DNA of 39,057 nt, from the NCBI GenBank assembly GCA_026987025.1, contig JALSNJ010000023.1, positions 1 to 39,057 on the forward strand, written 5' to 3'. The DNA is from Candidatus Aminicenantota bacterium. GTDB taxonomy: Bacteria; Acidobacteriota; Aminicenantia; S016-38. Positions within the stretch are counted from its first letter, which is position 1. Every line of letters starts with the position of its first letter. Under the pieces are notes generated by a model. The model had not been told where the DNA came from. It made no database searches and saw nothing but the letters and a program-made list of their open reading frames with translations. The position numbers and the translations under genes are program-made. Shown here one piece after another: positions 25,630 through 34,041 of the stretch.

Positions 25630-27412
25630 TTTTGCCCACCAGGAGGAGGAAGGCGGTCAGGGCCGAGGCTTCCAGGAGGAGGGTAAGGGGATAGGGAAGG
25701 GAGAGGCTGTAGGGAAGTATCCCGAAAATCAGGGAGAAAACCGCCACGGTTAGGGCATAGGGGATCTGGGTCCTTACATGGTCCACATGGTCGCAGGAGC
25801 TGGCCATGGAGCTCATTATGGTGGTGTCGGAGATGGGGGAGCAGTGGTCGCCGAAAACTGCCCCGCTCAGCACCGAAGCCACCACGCCGGTTAAAATTCT
25901 CTGGAAGTGGGGGCTTCCCGCAGCCAGGGAGTAGGTGAGGGGGATAACCAGGGGATAAACTATGCTCATGGTGCCCCAGGAGGTTCCCGTGGAGAAGGAA
26001 ATCAGGGCGGAGACCACAAAAACCGCCGCCGGAAGAAACCTCGGGTCCATTTTCCCCGAAAGGGCAGAGGCCAGGTAATCCCCGGTCTGAAGGTCCATGA
26101 GGGTTTCGGAAAGGGCCCAGGCTAAGGAAAGGATTATCACCGCCGTGAGCATGGCCTTCATTCCGTCCACCCCTGCCTTTACCGCTTCCCTCAGTTTAAG
26201 GAGCCTTTGACCCACCGCCATAACCAGGGCTACGGTGAAGCCGAGAAAGGAACCCCATAGAAGTGAACGGAAGGAATCCCCGCTGGAGAAGATAAGCCCT
26301 ATTTTTTTGAAAAAGGGGCCGGGTGGAATGGTTCCCGCGGAGTTTATCCCGGTTATGTAAATTCCGGAAAAGGTGATCCCTATTACTACCAGGACAGGAA
26401 GCACGCCGTTTATCCACCTTTTGGGAATTTGGGGAGGAGGAAGGAGGGGACCTATTTCAAACTCCGCCAGGGGGATGGCGCCCTCCCGGAGAACCTTTCC
26501 CTGCCTTGCCCTTCTCTCTGCCTTCAGCATGGGGCCGAATTCCCTTCCGGTCAATATGATGAGAAAACCGAAGAAAAGGGCGAAGAGAACATAGAACCTT
26601 ATGGGAAGCGTCCTGAGGAATATCATGTAAGGGTCCATTTTCAGGCCCACATGTCGGAGTCCCTCTCCTATGAGGGATACCTCAAAGCCTATCCAGGTGG
26701 AGATCAACGCCACCGAGGCCACAGGGGCTGCGGTGGAGTCCACTATGTAGGCCAGCTTCTCCCTGGATACCTTCCATCGGTCCGCCAGAGGTCTCATGGT
26801 GTTTCCCACTATGAGGGTGTTGGTGTAGTCGTCAAAGAATATGAATATCCCTAAGAGCCAGGTGTAAAGCTGGGTGGTTTTTCCTGAGCGAACCTTCCGG
26901 GCCAGGGCCTGCACTATTCCCTCTATACCCCCGCTTTTGCTCATGACCCCTACCATGGCTCCGAGGAGGAGGGTGAAGAGGACAATGGAAAGTTTATCGC
27001 TGGAAAGAAGAGCCCTGATTATGTAGGTGTCAAAGCTCCTGAGGAAGGCTTTTATGGGTCTGAGGAGGTTTAGGAGGAGGGAGGAGGCGAAGATTCCCAG
27101 GAAAAGGCTGGTGAAGACATCCTTGGTCAGCAGGGCCAGGAGTATGGCCATGGCCGGGGGCAGGAGGGTAAATAATCCTGGAAGGGAAAGGACCCTGGCC
27201 CTTCCAAGGACCTTTCCTTCCCTTATCACCTCAACCCTGTGAAACCCCCATTTCCGGGGGGTTCTTCCCTCCTGTCCGTCTATCCGAACCAGGTCCCCCG
27301 GATGCAGGCCCTCAATTTTTACCGGCCTTCCCAGGATGCAAAAGGAGGATATTTTTATATTGGCAGAAGAGGCCGGCAGGACCAGGAGGAAAACCAGGAG
27401 GAGTTTCTTCAA
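25622..27412 (-). CDS. NhaC-family Na+/H+ antiporter with an exported N-terminal domain
   Basis: This 596-residue protein has an N-terminal signal (about 1-16) and a beta-rich region of about 60 residues before the first core helix at about 78. A 10-12 helix antiporter core then resembles Nha[58 protein letters not shown], and [26 protein letters not shown]. The DDYTNTL and [11 protein letters not shown] segments carry the polar residues typical of the family. It would exchange Na+ for H+ or an organic acid across the inner membrane. The start overlaps the kbl stop, so it ends the leftward operon. The substrate is not defined by sequence. Confidence 0.88.
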   Translation of the reverse strand: MKKLLLVFLLVLPASSANIKISSFCILGRPVKIEGLHPGDLVRIDGQEGRTPRKWGFHRVEVIREGKVLGRARVLSLPGLFTLLPPAMAILLALLTKDVFTSLFLGIFASSLLLNLLRPIKAFLRSFDTYIIRALLSSDKLSIVLFTLLLGAMVGVMSKSGGIEGIVQALARKVRSGKTTQLYTWLLGIFIFFDDYTNTLIVGNTMRPLADRWKVSREKLAYIVDSTAAPVASVALISTWIGFEVSLIGEGLRHVGLKMDPYMIFLRTLPIRFYVLFALFFGFLIILTGREFGPMLKAERRARQGKVLREGAIPLAEFEIGPLLPPPQIPKRWINGVLPVLVVIGITFSGIYITGINSAGTIPPGPFFKKIGLIFSSGDSFRSLLWGSFLGFTVALVMAVGQRLLKLREAVKAGVDGMKAMLTAVIILSLAWALSETLMDLQTGDYLASALSGKMDPRFLPAAVFVVSALISFSTGTSWGTMSIVYPLVIPLTYSLAAGSPHFQRILTGVVASVLSGAVFGDHCSPISDTTIMSSMASSCDHVDHVRTQIPYALTVAVFSLIFGILPYSLSLPYPLTLLLEASALTAFLLLVGKKP

Positions 27413-28584
27413 ATCACTCCCAGCTCTTTCCCTACCTTTTCAAATTTTTCCAAGGCGAAGTCCAGGTCTTCCCTGGAATGGGCAGCCGATAGCATGACCC
27501 TTATCCTGGCCTTCCCCCTGGGGACCGTGGGGTAGCCTATGGCCTGGGCGAATATTCCCTCCTCAAAGAGCCTGCGGGAAAATTCCTGGGCCAAGGGGGC
27601 TTCCCCAAGCATAACCGGTGTGATGGGGGTCTGGCTCTGGCCGGTGTCAAATCCCAGGTCCCTCATCTTTTCCTTGAAGTATCTGGCGTTGTCCCAGAGT
27701 TTTTTCACCAAGGAGTCGTCGTTCTCCAGAATGTCCACCGCGGCGATAACCGCTGCCACATCCGCTGGGGTGGTGGCAGAGGAGAAGAGGAAGGGCCTTG
27801 CCTTCTGCTTCAGAAATTCCACCAGGGCTTTGCTCCCCGCCACAAATCCTCCCACCACTCCGAAGGCCTTGCTCAGGGTTCCCACCTCAATGTGGACCTT
27901 TCCGTGGAGGCCGAAGTGGTCGCTTATCCCCCTTCCGTGGCTACCCAGCACCCCCTCTCCGTGGGCGTCGTCTATCATAAGAAGGGCGTCGTATTTCTCC
28001 GCCAGTTCCACCAGTTCGGGAAGGGGAGCTATGTCCCCGTCCATGGAGAAAACCCCGTCGGATACGATGAGCTTCCTCCTCCCGTGGTGGGTTTTGAGCT
28101 GTTCCTCCAAGTGATTCATGTCTAAGTGCCTGTATATAACCCTCTTGGCCTTGGTGAGGCGTATCCCATCTATAATGCTGGCGTGGTTGAGTTCGTCGGA
28201 AAAGACCACATCCTCCGGGGAGGGAATGATGGCCGGAATTACCGCCAGGTTGGCTATGAACCCTCCCTGAAAGGAAAGGGCGGCCTCCGTTTTCTTGAAC
28301 CTGGCCAGCTTTTCCTCCAGTATGTTGTGAAGGTGCATGGTTCCGGCGATGCTCCTCACCGCCGCCGGTCCCACTCCGTAGATCTCTATGGCCTCCATGG
28401 CCTTCTTCTTGAGCTCAGGATGGTTGGCAAATCCTAAGTAATTGTTGGAGCACATGTTCAGGACCTTTTTCCCGTCCACCTCGGTCCAGGCATCCTGGGC
28501 CGAGCCTATGACCCTTATGGTGTTGTAGAGGCCTACCTTCTTTAGTTCCTCAATTTCTTCGGTTAAAAAATCAAGTTTTCCCAT
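27409..28584 (-). CDS. kbl: glycine C-acetyltransferase (2-amino-3-ketobutyrate CoA ligase) / alpha-oxoamine synthase
   Basis: The 391-residue PLP enzyme begins with [33 protein letters not shown] and has the alpha-oxoamine synthase blocks: [16 protein letters not shown] (about 128-143), [12 protein letters not shown] (203-214) and TLSKAFG (236-242), where Lys239 should bind PLP. It would condense acetyl-CoA and glycine to 2-amino-3-ketobutyrate or run the reverse step of threonine breakdown. Thermophile homologues can also act as BioF, so biotin synthesis is an alternative. The birA-like gene nearby makes that worth noting. Family assignment is strong; the KBL or BioF choice leans to KBL on similarity. 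Confidence 0.9.
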   Translation of the reverse strand: MGKLDFLTEEIEELKKVGLYNTIRVIGSAQDAWTEVDGKKVLNMCSNNYLGFANHPELKKKAMEAIEIYGVGPAAVRSIAGTMHLHNILEEKLARFKKTEAALSFQGGFIANLAVIPAIIPSPEDVVFSDELNHASIIDGIRLTKAKRVIYRHLDMNHLEEQLKTHHGRRKLIVSDGVFSMDGDIAPLPELVELAEKYDALLMIDDAHGEGVLGSHGRGISDHFGLHGKVHIEVGTLSKAFGVVGGFVAGSKALVEFLKQKARPFLFSSATTPADVAAVIAAVDILENDDSLVKKLWDNARYFKEKMRDLGFDTGQSQTPITPVMLGEAPLAQEFSRRLFEEGIFAQAIGYPTVPRGKARIRVMLSAAHSREDLDFALEKFEKVGKELGVI

Positions 28585-28593
28585 GGTCCCTCC

Positions 28594-29712
28594 TTATTTA
28601 TTACGGGAAATTTTTTCCTCCACCAGCCTCAACCTCTGTTTTATGGCCCCATCTCCCTTTTTCGCCAGTTCTTTCAAAACTTTCCTGGCATCCTCCCATC
28701 TTTGCAGGCCTGCGTAGATGTTGAAGAGAAGTTTTTTCTTTTCTTCTCCGGAAACGAGACCTCTATCTGGGATGGAAAGAGCCAGGTTCAGGGCCTTTTC
28801 AAGGTTGTCCTTCCCTCCCATCTTGAAATAGGCCAAGGCCAGCAGGTAATCTAAATATTCCTTGAATTCAGGGGCCTCCTCCTTGAAGCTGTGGGTGTAG
28901 AGGAATTTTACCAGCTCCTGAAATTGGCCCGTTCTGTAGTGTGCGTAGGCGAGGTTCGTTATTATGAAGCTTTTTTCCAGTGGGGAGACGGTCTCGGAAT
29001 AGAGAAGCCTTTCCCACAGGGCTATGGCCTCCACGGTGTATCCCCTTATAAAGTTGAATATGGCATCGTTGTTCTGCTCGGAAATTTCCCGGTTTTCCCT
29101 GGGATGAAGGCAGATGAAGATTTTGTTGTTGGAAAAGCAGTCCCAGGACCACAGGTCCGGGTCCGAAGGCTCCAGCCTTGCCCCCCAGAAGGAGAGGAAG
29201 TTTTTTCTCAGCTTTGTGGCCAGGTCCCTCCCCACCTTTCCGAAGTTTCCCTCCACCAAGAGTTTCCTCAGGGCTTCATCGCTCTTGTATTGAAAAAGTA
29301 TGAAGTTTTTCTGCCTCTTGGTTACATTGAATTCTGCCCCCGGGGCCATGTTCAGGATGAGGCATTTGCTCTGGAACTTTATTCCGAACCTGTCGTATAT
29401 GAACTTGTTTACCGCCTTTCTTTCCCTCTGGGCCTGGTAGAAGGGGTCGTATTCGCTTTTTTCCCTTTTTCCGTATATTATCTTCCACTTTCCGAAGGGG
29501 TTTTCAACTATTACCCCCATCCAGTATTTTATCTCAATAACCAGAAATTTGTCCGGTCCGAAAAGAAGGTAGTCCACCTCCACATTGTTTATCTCGGGAT
29601 TGGTAACCAGAATGTAGTCGTCGGGAAGGTTTTTCTTGGCGAACCTGGCGAAGTTCACCTCTCCTTTGTTTTCCGGGGTTTTCTTTCCTCTAAATATCAG
29701 AATTCTGGCCAT
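28594..29712 (-). CDS. NERD nuclease-related domain fused to TPR-like repeats
   Basis: This 372-residue protein has an N-terminal NERD domain (about 15-150). Glu18 and then VEVDYLLFGPDKFLVIEIKYW (Asp47, Glu60, Lys62) form the E-x..D-x..E-x-K pattern of the PD-(D/E)XK nuclease fold. The C-terminal part (about 210-365) is helical and TPR-like, with FIRGYTVEAIALWERLLYS and LAYAHYRTGQFQELVKFLY. NERD proteins are suspected DNA-processing factors, mostly unproven. A cytoplasmic TPR-NERD protein could be a nucleic-acid-associated scaffold. It lies between a small membrane protein and kbl and overlaps the former by 23 bases. Confidence 0.8.
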   Translation of the reverse strand: MARILIFRGKKTPENKGEVNFARFAKKNLPDDYILVTNPEINNVEVDYLLFGPDKFLVIEIKYWMGVIVENPFGKWKIIYGKREKSEYDPFYQAQRERKAVNKFIYDRFGIKFQSKCLILNMAPGAEFNVTKRQKNFILFQYKSDEALRKLLVEGNFGKVGRDLATKLRKNFLSFWGARLEPSDPDLWSWDCFSNNKIFICLHPRENREISEQNNDAIFNFIRGYTVEAIALWERLLYSETVSPLEKSFIITNLAYAHYRTGQFQELVKFLYTHSFKEEAPEFKEYLDYLLALAYFKMGGKDNLEKALNLALSIPDRGLVSGEEKKKLLFNIYAGLQRWEDARKVLKELAKKGDGAIKQRLRLVEEKISRNK

Positions 29713-29896
29713 TTTTCCTCTTTTTCTGATGAATTTTCAAATAAACATCCCTGGGGGTGGGAACATTCTCCGAGAGGTAGGGGAATTCCTTTTTCCTGAA
29801 GATCTTTCTAAAGAAAAAATAAAAAATTATCCCCGCAAGCCCCAGGGCCAGCAGAACCGAAAGAACCTTTATCGCCATACTTAGAGGATAACTCAT
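29690..29896 (-). CDS. small single-span membrane protein
   Basis: This 68-residue protein has one strong membrane helix (about 8-29, IKVLSVLLALGLAGIIFYFFF) followed by a basic tail. The ATG overlaps the birA-like stop (ATGA) and has GGAGG nearby, and its end overlaps the NERD gene start. These overlaps argue it is translated. No family is recognised; the basic cytoplasmic tail suggests membrane association with a partner. Confidence 0.65.
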   Translation of the reverse strand: MSYPLSMAIKVLSVLLALGLAGIIFYFFFRKIFRKKEFPYLSENVPTPRDVYLKIHQKKRKNGQNSDI

Positions 29897-30408
29897 TGAG
29901 GGCCTCCGGTCAATGGGAAACGGCCGGAAATTTTCTCCAGAACCCCCGGCAGGGCGCTCAGGGGGTGAACCTTTCTTCCCGTTTCCATAAAAACGGAGGT
30001 GGCTTTACCCTGAAGGTAGTAGGGGAAATCCTCAATTTTGTGGTTCAAATTTATTCCCACCCCTGCCACTATCCTCTTCCCCCTTTTTTCCACTAAAATT
30101 CCGCATATTTTTTTGCCCCCCACCAGAAGGTCGTTGGGTTCCTTGAGCTGAGCTTCCAGGGAAAACTTCTCCAGAAGCCACTCCCTTACTCCATGAGCTA
30201 AAGTCAGGGGCAGCCGCAGGGGGTCCACCCACCCTGGAAGCAAGGCCGAGATGCTGAAGTAAAGGCCCAGGCCCTTTTCAGAGAACCATGGGCGGCCCTC
30301 CTTGCCCACCCCATGGCTCTGGGAGCCGCAGACGAAAACACCGCTCCAGCCTGCTTCCTTTGCCCATCTCTGGGTGGATCTGCAGCTGTGAAGGTAAAAT
30401 ATCCTCAT
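29893..30408 (-). CDS. birA: biotin-protein ligase catalytic domain, short form
   Basis: This 171-residue protein carries the biotin-ligase core without an N-terminal repressor helix-turn-helix. The nucleotide loop reads GVGKEGRPW (33-41), where E. coli BirA has GRGRRG; the usual KWPND motif is KEPND (89-93); then LLVGGKKICGILVE (94-107) and VAGVGINLNH are normal. It would attach biotin to carboxyl-carrier proteins using ATP. It lacks the C-terminal SH3-like domain of about 40-50 residues (family length about 220-260). A single-turnover or partly inactive enzyme is possible. It overlaps valS (TATGA). Confidence 0.8.
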   Translation of the reverse strand: MRIFYLHSCRSTQRWAKEAGWSGVFVCGSQSHGVGKEGRPWFSEKGLGLYFSISALLPGWVDPLRLPLTLAHGVREWLLEKFSLEAQLKEPNDLLVGGKKICGILVEKRGKRIVAGVGINLNHKIEDFPYYLQGKATSVFMETGRKVHPLSALPGVLEKISGRFPLTGGPQ

Positions 30409-32993
30409 AGGCTCCGGTAATATTCCTCCAGCTTCTGTTTTTTATCCTCCGCTTCCTTCAGGGCCTCTTCTGTTTTCTTAACAACATGGGCCGGGGCCTT
30501 TTCCCTGAACCCGGGCATGGATAGCCTTTTAGCCAGCTTTTCTATCTCCCTCTCCAGCTTTTTTAGCTCCTTTTCCACCCTTTGCCTTTCTGCCTCCAGG
30601 TCCATTTCCTTTCCGGGAAGGACGAAAATTTCCCCTCCCTTTACCACGCCCTTGAATCCCTTGCCGAAGGAAGAACCTATGAGAACTTCGCTGGCTCCCA
30701 CTAAGGCTGAAATTTCCTTTAAATGAAGGCTCAGGAAGTGATTTCCCAGACTTACCGAAACCCGTATTTTCTCCCTGGGATTGATTCTGTTTTCGGAGCG
30801 TATCTTCCTTATCTCCGAGACCACCTCCATGAAGAGGGTAACATCCTCCATAACCTCCGGGAACTCCCACTCGTCTCCCTTAGGGTAGGGGGTTAAGGTT
30901 ATGCTCCTTCCCTGGTGGGGAAGCCTCTGCCATATTTCCTCGGTTATGAAGGGCATGAAGGGGTGGAGCATGCGAAGGATGGCCTCCAGGGCGTTTATGA
31001 GCACCGCCATGGTGTTTTCCTTATCCTCCCTCATCTGAAGTTTGGAAATTTCTATGTACCAATCGCAGAATTCGTGCCAGATGAAGTGATAAAGCCTTTC
31101 GGCAGCCTCGTAGAACCTGTATTCCCTCAGGGAGGAATTGGTCTGGCGGGCCACCTGGGATACCCTGTGAAGGATCCATTTGTCAAAGGGGGTGAGCCTG
31201 GCGGGGTTTATTTCGGTGGATTCCCCCTGGTAGTTCATCACCACGAACCTGGATGCGTTCCATATCTTGTTGGCGAAGGCCTTGTATCCTGCCAGGCGAC
31301 CTTCGGAAAAGGAAACATCCATGCCCGGCACGGTCTGGACGGCTAAGGTAAATCGGAGGGCATCCGCGCCGTACTTCTCAATCATCTCTAAGGGGTCCAC
31401 CACATTTCCAGCCATTTTGCTCATCTTCTTCCCGTGCTCGTCCCTTATGAGACCGTTGATGAAGACCTCGTGAAAGGGAACATCCTTCATGAAGTGCAAC
31501 CCCATCATCATCATCCTGGCAACCCAGAAGAATATGATGTCAAAACCGGTTATAAGCAGGTCCGTGGGATAGTATCTTCTGAGGTCCGGAGTATCCTCAG
31601 GCCAGCCCAAGGTGGAGAAGGGCCATAGGGCCGAGCTGAACCAGGTATCCAGAACATCCTCGTCCTGGTATATGTTGGAGCTACCGCATTTTTCGCAGAC
31701 CCTGGGTTCCTCCTCCGATACCGTTATGTGGCCGCAGTCTCTGCAGTGCCAGGCAGGTATCCTGTGTCCCCACCATATTTGCCTGGAAATGCACCAGTCC
31801 CTTATGTTGTGCATCCAGTGAAAGTAAAGCTTCGTCCAGTTTTCCGGAACGAACCTGGTTTTTCCCTCTTCCACGGCCTTTATCGCAGGAGAAGCCAGGG
31901 GCTTCGTCCTCACGAACCACTGCCAGGATGGGTATGGCTCTATGACAGTGCCGCAGCGATAGCAATGGCCCACATTGTGGGTGTAGTCCTCCACCTTCAC
32001 CAGAAGTCCCTGTTCCTTCAGTTTCTCCACCACCTTCTCCCTGGCCTCGTAGCGGTCAAGGCCGGCGAACCCTTCCCCGGCCTGCGGGGTCATTTTTCCC
32101 CAATCGTCTATTACCAGGACCATGGGGAGTCTGTGCCTTTTTCCTATCTCAAAATCGTCCGGGTCGTGGGCCGGGGTTACCTTCACCGCCCCGGTGCCGA
32201 ACTCCGGGTCCACGGCATCGTCGGCGATTACGGGGATTTCCCTCCCTATTATGGGAAGCACCAGGGTTTTCCCTATGGCTTCTTTGTACCTTTCGTCCTG
32301 GGGGTGGACCGCCACCGCAGTGTCCCCCAGCATGGTTTCCGGTCTGGTGGTGGCCACCACTATTCCCTCTTGGGGATTTTCCTTGAAGGGATACTTTATG
32401 TAGTAGAGTTTCCCCTTTTCCTCCCTGTATTCCACCTCTAAGTCCGAAAGAGCAGTGTGGCAGCGGGGGCACCAGTTGACCATGTAATAATCCCTGTAAA
32501 TCAGACCTTCCCTGTAAAGCTCTACGAAGGCGTGGCGAACTGCCTTAGAAAGCTCCTCGGAAAGGGTAAATTTATACCTGGACCAGTCCACGGAGCAGCC
32601 CAGCTTTTCCAGCTGATAGTTTATGGTTCTGGAGGACTGCTCCACCCATTCCCAGACCCTTTTGAGAAATTCCTTCCTCCCCAGCTCTTCCTTGGATTTC
32701 CCCTCCTCCTTCAGTTTTCTTTCCACCACCACCTGGGTGGCGATCCCCGCATGGTCCGTTCCCGGAAGCCAGAGGGTATCGTAGCCCTGCATCCTCTTCC
32801 AGCGGGCGATTATGTCGTAGAGGGTGAATACTAAGGCGTGCCCCATGTGGAGAACCCCGGTCACATTGGGGGGCGGAATCACCATGGAAAATTTGGGTTT
32901 GTTTGAATTCTCATCTGCCTCAAAGAACCGGTTTTCCCTCCAGAACTTGGCCCATTTCTCTTCAAAGTCCTTAGGGTTGAAGGATTTTTCCAT
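30405..32993 (-). CDS. valS: valyl-tRNA synthetase
   Basis: The 862-residue class Ia synthetase charges tRNA-Val. The first signature PPNVTGVLHMGHA (41-53) contains HMGH for HIGH, and VVATTRPETMLGDTAVAVHP (212-231) begins the editing domain. The second signature is KMSKM (523-527) in place of KMSKS, followed by the normal GNVVDP. The zinc-ligand CPRC and CRDC...CEKC pairs are present at about 175-178 and 417-436. The C-terminal arm from about 795 is a coiled coil (EAERQRVEKELKKLEREI) as in other bacterial ValS. It is preceded by the pseudo-receiver gene with 25 bases between, and its stop overlaps the birA-like start. Confidence 0.97.
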   Translation of the reverse strand: MEKSFNPKDFEEKWAKFWRENRFFEADENSNKPKFSMVIPPPNVTGVLHMGHALVFTLYDIIARWKRMQGYDTLWLPGTDHAGIATQVVVERKLKEEGKSKEELGRKEFLKRVWEWVEQSSRTINYQLEKLGCSVDWSRYKFTLSEELSKAVRHAFVELYREGLIYRDYYMVNWCPRCHTALSDLEVEYREEKGKLYYIKYPFKENPQEGIVVATTRPETMLGDTAVAVHPQDERYKEAIGKTLVLPIIGREIPVIADDAVDPEFGTGAVKVTPAHDPDDFEIGKRHRLPMVLVIDDWGKMTPQAGEGFAGLDRYEAREKVVEKLKEQGLLVKVEDYTHNVGHCYRCGTVIEPYPSWQWFVRTKPLASPAIKAVEEGKTRFVPENWTKLYFHWMHNIRDWCISRQIWWGHRIPAWHCRDCGHITVSEEEPRVCEKCGSSNIYQDEDVLDTWFSSALWPFSTLGWPEDTPDLRRYYPTDLLITGFDIIFFWVARMMMMGLHFMKDVPFHEVFINGLIRDEHGKKMSKMAGNVVDPLEMIEKYGADALRFTLAVQTVPGMDVSFSEGRLAGYKAFANKIWNASRFVVMNYQGESTEINPARLTPFDKWILHRVSQVARQTNSSLREYRFYEAAERLYHFIWHEFCDWYIEISKLQMREDKENTMAVLINALEAILRMLHPFMPFITEEIWQRLPHQGRSITLTPYPKGDEWEFPEVMEDVTLFMEVVSEIRKIRSENRINPREKIRVSVSLGNHFLSLHLKEISALVGASEVLIGSSFGKGFKGVVKGGEIFVLPGKEMDLEAERQRVEKELKKLEREIEKLAKRLSMPGFREKAPAHVVKKTEEALKEAEDKKQKLEEYYRSL

Positions 32994-33018
32994 AAATCTC
33001 CTCCGCAGGATTTTTGCC

Positions 33019-33966
33019 TTAACTTTCTTCCAGCTTTTTGATGAGCTTTTGAATCTCCTCCCTGAGGATTTTCTCGGCTAAGGGAGGGATTACCTCCCAC
33101 GCTATTTTCTCTATAACCTCCCTGGGTATTTCAGGGGAAGGCTGGGGGCTTTCCACGAAGCTTTCCTTTTGGGGAGGCTCCCCAAAGGCCACCTCCTCTG
33201 CCTTTTCCTCTTCCGCCGGGGCCTCCTCCTGGAAGATTTCCTCCTCCGGAGGCTTTTCAGCGACAACTTCCTCCCCTTCTACCTCCAATTTGTGGGGAGT
33301 TTCTTCGGTTTTCACTTCCTTTTCCGGCAACGGCCCCTCCTCCTGGAACCCTTCCTCTACGGGTTCCTCCATGGGCTGCTCAACGATTTCTTCTTTCTCT
33401 TCCAGGGCCAGTTCCTCCTGGGCCAGTGGTTCCTCCATGGGTTCTTCAAAGACCTCCTCCTCCCCTATCTCCTCTTCCTCGGGAAAGATGTCCTCGTCGG
33501 AGAAAGCCTCCTCCGCGGTGTGACTTTCCCAGGTGGTGGCCTGAAGTTCCTCTTCGCTGAGTTCCTCCTCCTCGGGCAGCGGTTCCTCTTCCTCCTCCTC
33601 CGTTTCCTTGGGGGTCAGGCTCGGTTTTAAAGATTCCATGTATTCCTTTATCTTGCTGCTGGGCACCGGCTTCATCAATACATCTATTTTTTCTTTACTT
33701 TCCAGTTCCATTTTTTCAAAGGGGCTTTTCAATACAAGAATGTGAAGCTCAGGATTTTGATTAAGTATTTCATTGATGAGTTCGTTGAGCCTTGGGGTTA
33801 TGTTGGATGAAAGCACCACCACCTGAGGATTTTCCCTTTCCACTGCCTCCTTTAAACTGCCTTCGTCCTCCGCAAACATTAAAATGTAATCGGGGGAATC
33901 CAGGGATAAACTGAAAACCTTCTTGGTTATAGGGCTTGTGTCTCCTAAAATAATCTTCACACTCAT
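33019..33966 (-). CDS. acidic protein with a receiver-like N-terminal domain lacking the phosphoacceptor
   Basis: This 315-residue protein begins with a fold like a response-regulator receiver (about 1-110): KIILGDTSP, NPQVVVLSSNITPRL, ELHILVLKSPFE and VLMKPV. Lys99 is in the expected place, but the phosphoacceptor Asp is replaced by Ser (S53/S54). A long glutamate- and proline-rich middle (about 118-270) is low complexity. The last 40 residues form an amphipathic helix (IPREVIEKIAWEVIPPLAEKILREE). Similar helices end many response-regulator-like proteins of diderm bacteria. It is the first gene of the operon and has a near-consensus promoter. The role is unknown; a scaffold or polarity adaptor is a guess. 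Confidence 0.8.
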   Translation of the reverse strand: MSVKIILGDTSPITKKVFSLSLDSPDYILMFAEDEGSLKEAVERENPQVVVLSSNITPRLNELINEILNQNPELHILVLKSPFEKMELESKEKIDVLMKPVPSSKIKEYMESLKPSLTPKETEEEEEEPLPEEEELSEEELQATTWESHTAEEAFSDEDIFPEEEEIGEEEVFEEPMEEPLAQEELALEEKEEIVEQPMEEPVEEGFQEEGPLPEKEVKTEETPHKLEVEGEEVVAEKPPEEEIFQEEAPAEEEKAEEVAFGEPPQKESFVESPQPSPEIPREVIEKIAWEVIPPLAEKILREEIQKLIKKLEES

Positions 33967-33984
33967 TTAAAGCCTCCTCCATAA

Positions 33985-34013
33985 ATAATAGAAAGTTTAA
34001 CTGAACTTGTCAA
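33985..34013 (-). promoter_or_regulatory. near-consensus promoter for the leftward valS operon
   Basis: On the minus strand TTGACA (34013-34008) and TATTAT (33990-33985) are 17 bases apart, the best match in the window. GGAGGAGG follows just before the ATG at 33966. Its -35 lies inside the spacer of the rightward promoter, so the two would compete for polymerase. Confidence 0.65.
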
Positions 34014-34030
34014 ATAAAGGTCCATATAAT
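34001..34030 (+). promoter_or_regulatory. promoter for the rightward barrel gene
   Basis: A perfect TATAAT (34025-34030) lies 11 bases before the ATG at 34042. The -35 (CTGAAC, 34001-34006, 18-base spacing) is weak. No ribosome-binding site is present, so a nearly leaderless transcript is expected. It overlaps the leftward promoter. Confidence 0.5.
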
Positions 34031-34041
34031 AAAATTTCCCC

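Noticed and set aside
33100-33650. Repeat-like GAGGAG/CTCCTC-rich tract
   Set aside because: It is simply the glutamate-rich spacer of the pseudo-receiver protein; units are irregular and no array structure exists.
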